Numbered from the stretch's first letter, positions 1 to 5,250 are shown. The stretch is DNA of 5,250 nucleotides from Pseudomonadota bacterium (GCA_963205465.1 CAUJKG010000153.1:1-5250), one strand, 5' to 3'. Program-made: numbers and translations. Notes: generated from the letters alone by a model not told the origin.

Positions 1-144
1 ATCGGCGCGGATTTGTCGATGATTTCGGCCGCGGAACTGCGCGAGCGTATCGGGCTGTTGCGTGAAGAGATTGCGCGGCTGGAAGCCGATATCGCGCGCA
101 AAGAGGCTTCGAAGTCGGCGGCGGATGCCTTTTTCAAGCGCTGA
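1..144 (+). CDS. DUF1192 family small coiled-coil protein, C-terminal part (5' end outside window)
   Basis: The open frame enters from the left edge and ends at TGA 142-144, giving 47 visible residues. They start IGADLSMISAAEL and end with SKSAADAFFKR. The pattern of an LS-hydrophobic-S-x-x-EL segment, a short Leu/Ile-Glu-Arg heptad helix, and a terminal A-D-x-F-F-K is what I know from the DUF1192 family of alphaproteobacterial proteins of about 60-65 residues. Probably only about 15-20 N-terminal residues are missing. No membrane segment or catalytic motif is visible, and the protein is probably cytoplasmic and helical. The family's function is not known to me. It lies upstream of rcdA on the same strand, but the gap between them contains an intrinsic terminator, so simple co-transcription is not obvious. 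Recognition is by motif memory, not by search. Confidence 0.85.
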   Translation: MGADLSMISAAELRERIGLLREEIARLEADIARKEASKSAADAFFKR

Positions 145-165
145 GATTCATTACAATTTTACGCT

Positions 166-180
166 TTAACTACCCATTAA
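166..180. promoter_or_regulatory. CtrA-type binding box (TTAA-N7-TTAA)
   Basis: The sequence TTAACTACCCATTAA contains two TTAA half-sites (166-169 and 177-180) separated by exactly 7 nt. This is the full consensus of the alphaproteobacterial cell-cycle regulator CtrA. CtrA activates promoters when its box overlaps the -35 region. Here a -10-like TATTCG (195-200) follows 14 nt after the box, which would start transcription near 205-208, exactly where the structured RNA begins. The match and spacing are seen directly. Binding and start site are inferred. The box could instead serve rcdA by read-through. Confidence 0.6.
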
Positions 181-204
181 GGTTTCGAGATCACTATTCG
201 ATGT

Positions 205-301
205 GTCCAGCTTTTGGACGTCGAGTGGCTCCTGTCCACTCTGTTTGACGCCTCCCTGTGAACAGACTTTAGAGCCGCTCCTTCTGGGCGGCTCTTTTTT
301 T
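205..301 (+). ncRNA. Candidate small regulatory RNA with anti-Shine-Dalgarno loops
   Basis: Four hairpins are packed with almost no linker. They are GTCCA/TGGAC (205-209 with 215-219), GAGTGG/CCACTC (223-228 with 236-241), TCTGTT/AACAGA (240-245 with 261-266, extended by a T-G pair), and the terminator (271-278 with 288-295, then a T run). The second and third stems share two bases, so their bases compete. The second loop is CTCCTGT, the third contains CCTCCCT, and the terminator apical region contains CTCCTTCT. All are complementary to Shine-Dalgarno sequence. This layout resembles alphaproteobacterial trans-acting sRNAs that expose anti-SD loops (the suhB/MmgR-like and 'cuckoo' types). I cannot assign it to a named family without a covariance search. 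A possible CtrA-driven promoter lies just upstream. The alternative is that it is a structured, attenuator-like 5' leader of rcdA. The 5' end is an estimate from the first stem. Confidence 0.55.
271..301 (+). terminator. Intrinsic terminator of the candidate sRNA
   Basis: An 8-bp perfect stem AGAGCCGC/GCGGCTCT (271-278 with 288-295) is extended by one T-G and one C-G pair around a 5-nt loop. It is followed by six further T residues (296-301). This is a textbook Rho-independent terminator on the plus strand. It separates the DUF1192 gene and CtrA box from rcdA. Confidence 0.85.
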
Positions 302-450
302 GTCTTGAAGCTGGTTTTGTCCCGAAGCCGGACAGTGTGTGCGGCGTGCAACTTGCAAGGAACTTTCTCGCCGCTGGTCACGATCCGGACTTTCGATGGC
401 GCGGCCTCATGGGCTAAAGAGGGGCGGTGCCGGGACGCGCCGGGGAAACG
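302..450 (+). other. rcdA upstream region, no clear promoter
   Basis: This stretch follows the terminator and precedes rcdA. The only structure I see is a 5-bp inverted repeat TGTCC/GGACA (318-322 with 330-334, 7-nt loop). No convincing -35/-10 pair, no TTAA half-site and no credible small ORF were found. An upstream GTG at 427, preceded by AAAGAGGGG (416-424), is a possible alternative rcdA start. Confidence 0.4.
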
Positions 451-972
451 ATGTCAGACGCAATCGAGAAGAAAGATCGTCCAGTCCATCTTGCAGTACG
501 CATGATGCAAGGTGAGCAGTTCGGGTCGCTGTTTCGCGAAGGCATGGCGCTGGTCGAGGCGACCGCTGCCTATCTCGACGGGCCGGGCCGTGGCGAAGCC
601 AAGGCGCTGCCGCGTCACGCGGCCCTCGCTTATGCGACCGAGTCGATGCGGCTGACGACGCGGCTCATGCAGATCGCCTCGTGGCTCCTGTTGCAGCGCG
701 CGGTGAACGAGGGCGAACTCACCTTCGATCAGGCGAAGACGGAGAAAACCAAAGTGAAGCTGTCGACATGGGAATCTTCCCATGAGGAATCGATGGCGTC
801 GCTACCGAAACGTTTGCAGGATCTGATCGAGACCTCGCGGAGCGTGCACGAGCAGGTCTTGCGGCTCGATCAACTGATCTACAATCCACAGGCGCCCGAC
901 AAGATCGCGGCGGCCAATCCGGTGGAAGCGCAGATGGGCCTGTTGCGCGCGGCCTTCGATACCAAGCGCTGA
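451..972 (+). CDS. rcdA: RcdA-family (DUF1465) ClpXP adaptor for CtrA degradation
   Basis: The 173-residue protein matches the RcdA/DUF1465 family. In Caulobacter, RcdA works with CpdR and PopA to deliver the master regulator CtrA to the ClpXP protease, so that replication can start. Three conserved blocks are visible: F-x-S-L-F-R-E-G-M followed by YLDGPGR (about 24-47), a helix with ESMRLTTRLMQIASWLL (64-80), and a C-terminal NPVEAQMGLLRAAF (156-169). The length is about that of the Caulobacter protein, and it is soluble and mostly helical. I chose ATG 451, with GGGGA at 442-446, because the protein then begins MSDAIEKK and loses a poorly family-like MPGRAGET extension. The in-frame GTG at 427 has a somewhat better SD but close spacing, and cannot be excluded. 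A CtrA box lies about 270 nt upstream beyond a terminator, and a strong hairpin terminator follows. The family call is firm. The cell-cycle role in this organism is inferred from the family. Confidence 0.9.
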   Translation: MSDAIEKKDRPVHLAVRMMQGEQFGSLFREGMALVEATAAYLDGPGRGEAKALPRHAALAYATESMRLTTRLMQIASWLLLQRAVNEGELTFDQAKTEKTKVKLSTWESSHEESMASLPKRLQDLIETSRSVHEQVLRLDQLIYNPQAPDKIAAANPVEAQMGLLRAAFDTKR

Positions 973-994
973 GCTTTTTCACTCAGGCAAACAA

Positions 995-1020
995 AAACCC
1001 CGCGGTCGCCCGCGGGGTTT
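995..1020. terminator. Bidirectional terminator between rcdA and rpmE
   Basis: A perfect 11-bp stem, AAACCCCGCGG with CCGCGGGGTTT (995-1005 with 1010-1020), has a tcgc tetraloop. It lies between the converging ends of rcdA (972) and rpmE (1047). On the minus strand the stem is followed by TTTTTGTTT-type sequence, a good U tract. On the plus strand it is followed by the poorer TTTCGTATTT. It should therefore end rpmE transcripts well and rcdA transcripts less efficiently. Confidence 0.85.
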
Positions 1021-1046
1021 CGTATTTCCGAACTTCGTGGACGCGC

Positions 1047-1277
1047 TTACTTCTTGACGGCGCCGATGGTGCCGAAGCGGTTCTTGAAGCGGGAAAGACG
1101 GCCGCCGCGGTCGAGCAGCTGCGCCGAACCGCCGGTCCAGGCCGGATGCGTTTTCGGGTCGATGTCGAGGTTGAGGGTGTCACCCTCCTTGCCCCAGGTC
1201 GAGCGCGTCGTGTATTCCGAGCCGTCCGTCATCACGACCTTGATGTTGTGATAGTCGGGGTGAATGCCTTCTTTCAT
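1047..1277 (-). CDS. rpmE: 50S ribosomal protein L31
   Basis: The 76-residue protein is bacterial ribosomal protein L31, part of the large subunit and of the intersubunit bridge region. Diagnostic segments are KEGIHPDYH (2-10), VVMTDGSEY, TRSTWGKEGDTLNLDID (mid-protein), HPAWTGG and GGRLSRFKNRFG near the end. There are no cysteines, so this is the zinc-independent (C-minus) form, which fits alphaproteobacterial L31. The start is ATG at 1277, which has AGAGGA seven bases upstream. A TTG two codons further up would put that same SD almost against the start codon. The basic C-terminal tail (IGAVKK) is typical. The gene is monocistronic, divergent from the ABC transporter gene (95 nt between starts), and ends at the shared hairpin terminator. 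Confidence 0.96.
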   Translation of the reverse strand: MKEGIHPDYHNIKVVMTDGSEYTTRSTWGKEGDTLNLDIDPKTHPAWTGGSAQLLDRGGRLSRFKNRFGTIGAVKK

Positions 1278-1284
1278 CGCCAAA

Positions 1285-1290
1285 TCCTCT
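1285..1290 (-). promoter_or_regulatory. Ribosome binding site of rpmE (decides the start)
   Basis: AGAGGA on the minus strand ends 7 nt before ATG 1277. This is good spacing for that codon. It is only about 1 nt from the alternative TTG at 1283, so the ATG start is preferred. Confidence 0.7.
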
Positions 1291-1372
1291 GCCTAGCGCG
1301 GGCGGGGCGCGCGCCGGTCGAAATCCTTGAAAAGCCCTGCTGGTTGGCGGGCGATATAGCCGAGACCCTCCT

Positions 1373-3175
1373 GTGACTCAAGCCGAGCCTTCCCTGCTGC
1401 CGAAAGGGCCCGAAAACGGCCCAAAAGGCCGGTTCCGCCCGCTCCTGGCCCTGATGCCCTTCGTGCTGCGCTATCCCGGCCGCTTCCTCTTGGCGCTGGC
1501 CGCGCTTTTTGTCGCGGCGCTGGCGACGCTCGCGATCCCGCTCGCGGTCCGCCGCATGATTGACCTCGGCTTCGGCGCGAACGCGAGCGGAGCCATCAAC
1601 CAGTATTTCCTCGCGATCCTTGGCGTGGTCGCCATGCTCGCGCTGGCGAGTGCCGCCCGCTACTACCTCGTCACCACCATCGGCGAGCGGGTGATCGCGG
1701 ATCTGCGCAGCGCGGTGTTCGCGCGCATCATTTCGCTCGACGCCGGTTTCTTCGACAGCGCGCGGGCAGGTGAGATCAGTTCGCGGCTCACGGCCGACAC
1801 GGTGCAGATCAAATCCGCGGTCGGCTCGACGGCATCGGTCGCGTTGCGCAACGTGCTTCTGCTGCTGGGTGCCATGGTCATGATGGTGATCACCAGCCCG
1901 AAACTTTCCTTGCTGGTGTTGATCGCGATTCCGGGGGTGATGCTGCCGCTGTTCGGATTCGGCCGCGCGGTGCGTCGCCGTGCGCGGCTCGCGCAGGACA
2001 AGCTTGCGGATGCGACTGCCTTTGCCGTCGAAGCGATCGGCGCGGTGCGCACCGTGCAGGCGATGACGGCGGAAGAAAGCGCGAAGCTCCGTTTCAGTTC
2101 TGCGGTTGAGGAGGCTTTCAATGCCGCGAAGGATGCGACGCGTTCGCGCTCCTTCCTCACGGCAATCGCGATCTTTCTCGCCTTCGCTTCTGTCGTGCTG
2201 ATCCTCTGGTCCGGCGCGCAAAGCGTGCTTGCGCGAGAGATGACGCCGGGTATGCTCGGGCAGTTCGTGCTCTATGCGGTGTTTGCCGCCGGCGCGCTCG
2301 GTGCGCTGGCGGAAGTCGGCGGCGAGATTTCGCAGACGGCGGGGGCCGCCGAACGCATCGTCGAGCTTCTGCATATCGAGCCGGCGATCAAGGCTCCCGC
2401 TGCGCCGCTGATCCTGCCATCGAAGCCGCGCGGCGAGGTGAAGTTCGAGCACGTCACCTATGCTTATCCTTCGTTGCGTGACGCGCCGATCTTGCGCGAC
2501 GTTACTTTCGCGGCGGCACCCGGCGAGCGGATCGCTATCGTCGGTCCTTCCGGCGCCGGCAAGAGCACGATCTTTCATCTGCTCCTGCGTTTCGACGATC
2601 CGGCGTCAGGCTGCATTCTGCTCGACGGCGTCGATATTGCGAAAGCCGATCCGCTCGACGTGCGCAAGCACATCGCGCTGGTGCCGCAGGAGCCTGCGAT
2701 TTTCGCAGCCTCGATCGCGGACAACATCCGCTATGGCCGCCCGGGCGCGAGCGACGAGGAAGTGAAGCAAGCGGCGGAGACGGCGTTGGTCGACGAATTC
2801 GTCCGCAACCTGCCGCAAGGCTATGCGACCATGGTCGGCGAGCGGGGCGTGACGTTATCCGGCGGCCAGCGTCAGCGGCTCGCGATCGCGCGTGCCGTGT
2901 TGCGCGACGCGCCGGTGTTGCTGCTCGATGAGGCGACCTCGGCGCTGGATGCGGAAAGCGAAGCGCTGGTGCAGCAGGCGCTGGAGCGGATCATGGCGGG
3001 ACGCACCTCGCTCGTGATCGCGCACCGGCTTGCAACGGTGCTCGGCGCGGATCGGATCGTCGTGCTGCAGAAGGGCTCCGTTGTCGAGGAAGGCACGCAT
3101 ACCGCGCTTTCCGCGAGCGGCGGGCTCTATGCGCGGCTGGCGGCGCTGCAGTTCGGCGAAGTCAACGCTCGGTAA
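1373..3175 (+). CDS. ABC exporter half-transporter (MsbA-like, fused permease and ATPase)
   Basis: The 600-residue protein has an N-terminal six-helix transmembrane domain and a C-terminal nucleotide-binding domain, so it should work as a homodimeric inner-membrane exporter. Hydrophobic segments lie near 37-58, 77-97, 157-175, 178-196, 261-283 and 293-313. The ATPase has all key elements: A-loop Tyr365, Walker A GPSGAGKST (391-399), Q-loop Gln439, signature LSGGQ (495-499), Walker B VLLLDE with Asp519 and Glu520, D-loop SALD (523-526), and switch His551. It looks catalytically intact. It belongs to the MsbA-related permease/ATPase group. The substrate (lipid, peptide or drug) cannot be told from sequence. 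The GTG start at 1373 is the only start upstream of the conserved RPLLALMPF stretch and has no obvious SD. The next ATG (1454) would cut into that stretch. The 3' end overlaps the opposing OmpA-domain gene by 14 nt. It has no operon partner in view. Confidence 0.93.
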   Translation: MTQAEPSLLPKGPENGPKGRFRPLLALMPFVLRYPGRFLLALAALFVAALATLAIPLAVRRMIDLGFGANASGAINQYFLAILGVVAMLALASAARYYLVTTIGERVIADLRSAVFARIISLDAGFFDSARAGEISSRLTADTVQIKSAVGSTASVALRNVLLLLGAMVMMVITSPKLSLLVLIAIPGVMLPLFGFGRAVRRRARLAQDKLADATAFAVEAIGAVRTVQAMTAEESAKLRFSSAVEEAFNAAKDATRSRSFLTAIAIFLAFASVVLILWSGAQSVLAREMTPGMLGQFVLYAVFAAGALGALAEVGGEISQTAGAAERIVELLHIEPAIKAPAAPLILPSKPRGEVKFEHVTYAYPSLRDAPILRDVTFAAAPGERIAIVGPSGAGKSTIFHLLLRFDDPASGCILLDGVDIAKADPLDVRKHIALVPQEPAIFAASIADNIRYGRPGASDEEVKQAAETALVDEFVRNLPQGYATMVGERGVTLSGGQRQRLAIARAVLRDAPVLLLDEATSALDAESEALVQQALERIMAGRTSLVIAHRLATVLGADRIVVLQKGSVVEEGTHTALSASGGLYARLAALQFGEVNAR

Positions 3176-4175
3176 TCTTCAACTCGATGCGCCGGTTGCG
3201 GCGATAGGCGTCGTCGTTGTTGGCGGGGTCGATCGGCTGGAATTCGCCGAAGCCTGCGGCGACCACGCGGTCGGCCGAGATACCGCGCGTGATGAGATAT
3301 TTGACCACCGAAATCGCGCGCGAGGCCGACAATTCCCAGTTCGAGGGGAAGCGCGCATTCGAGATCGGCCGCACGTCGGTGTGGCCGTCCACGCGCAGCA
3401 CCCAGGGAATATCTTTCGGAATCTTGTCGATGAGTTCGAGGAGTGCGGTCGCGAGCTTGTCGAGTTCGGGTGTTGCGCCCTCCTTCAATTCGGCGGAGCC
3501 GGGATCGAAGAAGACTTCGGACTGAAACACGAAGCGGTCGCCGACGATCCGAATTTCCGGCCGGTTGCCGAGCACTTCACGTAAGCGCCCGAAGAAGTCG
3601 GAGCGGTAGCGGCTGAGTTCCTGCACGCGCTGGGCAAGCGCCACATTGAGCCGCGAGCCGAGATCGGAAATCTTGGTCTGGCTTTCTTTGTCGCGCTTTT
3701 CGGAAGCCTCGAGTGCTGCTTCCAGCGCGCCGATCTGGCGGCGAAGGGCGGCCAGTTGCTGGTTCAGAAGCGAGATCTGCGAAATCTGCTGCTCGCTCAG
3801 TTTTTTCTCGGCTTCGAGATCGGTGGCGAGCGACTGGATCTGTCCCTTGGCGTCACCGACGGCTGTATTGTCGCCGCGCAGCTTGTCGCGCTCGGCTTCC
3901 GCGGTGCGCAGGCTCGCGCGCAACCCGGAGAGCTGGTCTTCCAGCGAACCTGCGGTGGCGCGTTCCAGCGACAGCAGATCGGCAAATTGCTTGAGCTGCA
4001 CCTGCAGCCGCGCGACCTGATCCTGCTTGCCCGCGATCTCGCGGCTTAAGAAAAACTGCGCGACCGTGAAGATCGAGATCAGGAAGATGAAAACCAGCAA
4101 GAGCGTCGAAAGCGCATCGACGAAGCCCGGCCAGTAGTCGACCCTTCGATCAGCGCGTGCGCGGCCCAGCGCCAT
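3162..4175 (-). CDS. MotB-like protein: one TM helix, long coiled coil, OmpA peptidoglycan-binding domain
   Basis: The 337-residue protein has three parts. First is a short basic cytoplasmic N-terminus with one transmembrane helix at about 20-43, beginning YWPGFVDALSTLL. Asp20 stands at the helix start, where MotB and ExbD carry their ion-binding Asp. Second is a Gln/Glu/Leu-rich periplasmic coiled coil at about 46-190. Third is an OmpA/MotB C-terminal domain at about 205-337. The OmpA domain shows FDPGSAEL (223-230), DGHTDVRP (263-270), SNWELSASRA (278-287, with the peptidoglycan-binding Arg286) and NRRIEL (327-332). It should sit in the inner membrane and anchor to the cell wall. The ATG comes 2 nt after the stop of the upstream channel gene, with only a weak SD, so translation is probably coupled. 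The coiled coil is much longer than in flagellar MotB and replaces the plug/linker region. Such proteins are often labelled 'peptidoglycan-binding protein'. A flagellar role is not supported by context. The 3' end overlaps the ABC gene. Confidence 0.9.
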   Translation of the reverse strand: MALGRARADRRVDYWPGFVDALSTLLLVFIFLISIFTVAQFFLSREIAGKQDQVARLQVQLKQFADLLSLERATAGSLEDQLSGLRASLRTAEAERDKLRGDNTAVGDAKGQIQSLATDLEAEKKLSEQQISQISLLNQQLAALRRQIGALEAALEASEKRDKESQTKISDLGSRLNVALAQRVQELSRYRSDFFGRLREVLGNRPEIRIVGDRFVFQSEVFFDPGSAELKEGATPELDKLATALLELIDKIPKDIPWVLRVDGHTDVRPISNARFPSNWELSASRAISVVKYLITRGISADRVVAAGFGEFQPIDPANNDDAYRRNRRIELKITER

Positions 4176-4177
4176 GG

Positions 4178-5179
4178 CTATCGCGTCCGATCCGCGGTTT
4201 CGCGCGCAAGACGATCCAGCACCTCGCGGATTTCATTCTGCCGTTCGGACTGCGCTTCCACCCAGTCGCGCAGCATCTGCTGTTCGGAGCGCATGTGCTG
4301 CACGAGTTCCTGCAAGCTGCTTGCGAGATTGACCATGGCCTTGGAGCCGCGTTCGCCGCCTGCAGATTCCAGCGATTTTTCGAGCCGGTTGATCGCGGCG
4401 GCCAGCGGTGCCGCAGCACTCGATGTGTCGAGTTCGGTTGCGCCGAGATCGGCAACCGTGGTCGAGAGCCAGTCTTCGAGGTCGGTGTAGAAACGGTTCT
4501 GCGCCTGGCTCGCCTGCAGATCGAGGAAGCCCAGCACCAGCGATCCGGCAAGACCGAAGAGCGAAGAAGAGAATGCGATGCCCATGCCGCCGAGCGGTGC
4601 TGCGAGACCCGTTTTCAGATCGTCGAAGATGCGGCCCGAATCTCCGGTCGCATCTAACGACTGAATCACGCGGCCGACCGAGCCGACCGTTTCCAGCAGG
4701 CCCCAGAAGGTGCCGAGCAGACCGAGGAAGACGAGGAGGCCCGTGAGATAGCGGCCGACATCGCGCTGCTCATCTAGGCGCGTGCCGATCGATTCCAGAA
4801 TCCCGCGCATCGTTATCTGCGAGATCGCCATCCGGCCCATGCGGTCGCGCAGGAGTGCCGCCATAGGCGCGAGCAGCACGGGCGCACGGTCCACCGTGAT
4901 GCCGGGATCGGCGAGGCGGAAGGAGTTGACCCAGTTCACTTCCGGGAAAAGGCGGATGACCTGACGGATCGCGAGAATGATGCCGATCAGGAGCACGCCG
5001 AGAATGATTCCGTTCAACAGCGGATTGGCGAGGAAGGCCGCTAGAATCTGACGGTAGAGAAGTACGGCGACGAGCCCGGCAAGCACCAGAAATACCAGCA
5101 TCCGGAACAGAAATATCCGGGGCGAGGAAATCTTGCCGTAGCCCTCGAGTAGTTCCTGCTCCCGCGTTTTCTTCGCCAT
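4178..5179 (-). CDS. MotA/TolQ/ExbB-like proton-channel protein with C-terminal coiled coil
   Basis: The 333-residue protein has four predicted transmembrane helices near 22-44, 54-77, 144-167 and 200-222. The third carries GLLGTFWGLL (153-162), the hallmark of TolQ/ExbB/MotA channel subunits. Thr157 aligns by eye with the pore Thr of TolQ. The fourth is preceded by GLAAPLGGMGIAFSSS (191-206). There the second Thr and the Glu typical of TolQ/ExbB appear replaced, and the GM-x-x-AF-x-x-S pattern is more like the ZorA side of the superfamily (from memory, not a search). Residues about 258-330 form a cytoplasmic Glu/Gln/Arg-rich helix, likely a coiled coil. The gene is first in a two-gene operon with the MotB-like gene (2-nt gap). 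Together they should form a pentamer-dimer type stator in the inner membrane. The ATG at 5179 has GAGGA 8 nt upstream. The driven partner is unknown. Confidence 0.88.
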   Translation of the reverse strand: MAKKTREQELLEGYGKISSPRIFLFRMLVFLVLAGLVAVLLYRQILAAFLANPLLNGIILGVLLIGIILAIRQVIRLFPEVNWVNSFRLADPGITVDRAPVLLAPMAALLRDRMGRMAISQITMRGILESIGTRLDEQRDVGRYLTGLLVFLGLLGTFWGLLETVGSVGRVIQSLDATGDSGRIFDDLKTGLAAPLGGMGIAFSSSLFGLAGSLVLGFLDLQASQAQNRFYTDLEDWLSTTVADLGATELDTSSAAAPLAAAINRLEKSLESAGGERGSKAMVNLASSLQELVQHMRSEQQMLRDWVEAQSERQNEIREVLDRLARETADRTR

Positions 5180-5187
5180 TCCTCGAA

Positions 5188-5192
5188 TCCTC
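5188..5192 (-). promoter_or_regulatory. Ribosome binding site of the channel gene
   Basis: On the minus strand GAGGA occurs twice: at 5188-5192, 8 nt before ATG 5179, and again directly against the ATG (5180-5184). The distal copy has workable spacing and supports this start. Confidence 0.6.
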
Positions 5193-5205
5193 GCTCGTCA
5201 CGGCC

Positions 5206-5241
5206 CTGTGCCAAGTATGACACAGACAGCGAGTATGTTGA
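5206..5241 (-). promoter_or_regulatory. Possible promoter with inverted repeat upstream of the stator-like operon
   Basis: On the minus strand TCAACA (5236-5241) and CATACT (5214-5219) form a 4/6 plus 4/6 match to a sigma-70 -35/-10 pair with a 16-nt spacer, which would start transcription near 5207. An inverted repeat CTGTG-N10-CACAG (5206-5210 with 5221-5225) brackets the -10-like element and could be an operator. Both matches are modest, so this is a weak prediction. Confidence 0.25.
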
Positions 5242-5250
5242 GTCGGGTAA

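Noticed and set aside
318..334. Inverted repeat TGTCC-N7-GGACA upstream of rcdA
   Set aside because: The stem is only 5 bp, with no T run and no linked promoter. Such repeats are expected by chance in GC-rich DNA.
413..418. GCTAAA as a -10 element for rcdA
   Set aside because: No acceptable -35 hexamer lies 16-18 nt upstream, so I do not call a promoter.
203..505. 100-codon open frame on the plus strand over the 203-505 gap
   Set aside because: It runs through the hairpins and terminator and into rcdA in another frame, with no SD and no family-like sequence. The RNA structure explains the region better.
1274..2578. 434-codon open frame on the minus strand across the ABC transporter gene
   Set aside because: It is antisense to a clear ABC exporter, its product is dominated by Arg, His, Asp, Glu and Gln with no recognisable domain, and it is the usual shadow of GC-rich coding DNA.
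3030..3584. 184-codon plus-strand frame over the ABC and OmpA-domain junction
   Set aside because: It overlaps two well-supported genes in the wrong frame or strand and shows no domain pattern.
4157..4657. 166-codon plus-strand frame antisense to the channel gene
   Set aside because: It is a shadow of the MotA/ExbB-like gene, with Cys/Arg/His-rich composition and no recognisable motif.
3162..5179. A Zorya anti-phage system or flagellar motor locus
   Set aside because: Only a channel and OmpA-type pair is present. The neighbours are an ABC exporter, rpmE and rcdA, with no ZorC/D/E-like effectors and no flagellar genes in the window.
145..5244. Several GANTC (CcrM methylation) sites, including 145-149 next to the CtrA box and 5185-5189 and 5240-5244 upstream of the channel gene
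   Set aside because: GANTC occurs repeatedly inside coding sequence across the window (for example 640-644, 1375-1379 and many in 4360-5050), so these sites show no clear enrichment in the regulatory regions.

Overview
The window looks like ordinary chromosome from an alphaproteobacterium of the Hyphomicrobiales (Rhizobiales), most like the Bradyrhizobium/Rhodopseudomonas/Afipia or Xanthobacteraceae side of that order. The reasons are GC-rich coding DNA, a DUF1192 gene next to an RcdA (DUF1465) gene, a cysteine-free L31 of the alphaproteobacterial type, and a TTAA-N7-TTAA CtrA box. This assignment comes from family recognition, not a database search. I see no mobile elements, CRISPR arrays, tRNAs or rRNAs.

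Layout, left to right. (1) 1-144, +: end of a DUF1192 small coiled-coil protein. (2) 145-450: a non-coding gap. It holds a perfect CtrA-type box (166-180), then about 95 nt of tightly packed hairpins ending in an intrinsic terminator (205-301). This is a probable small RNA whose successive loops expose CUCC-type anti-Shine-Dalgarno sequence. About 150 nt of plain leader precede the next gene. (3) 451-972, +: rcdA, an adaptor for ClpXP-dependent destruction of CtrA. (4) 995-1020: a strong hairpin terminator shared by rcdA and the converging rpmE. (5) 1047-1277, -: rpmE (ribosomal protein L31). (6) 1373-3175, +: a full-length homodimer-type ABC exporter half-transporter. (7) 3162-5179, -: a two-gene operon encoding a MotA/TolQ/ExbB-like channel protein and a MotB-like protein with one membrane helix, a long coiled coil and an OmpA peptidoglycan-binding domain. 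The second gene converges on and overlaps the ABC gene by 14 nt. (8) 5180-5250: the upstream region of that operon, with a possible promoter and a small inverted repeat.

How the parts may work together. The left part points to cell-cycle control: a CtrA box and a gene for CtrA degradation lie within 300 nt of each other, with a candidate sRNA between them. The right part is an orphan ion-driven stator-like complex in the inner membrane that would reach the peptidoglycan. There are no flagellar, Tol-Pal, TonB or Zorya effector genes in view, so its driven partner and job are unknown. These two items, the CtrA-box/sRNA/rcdA region and the orphan stator pair, are the parts most worth a second look.
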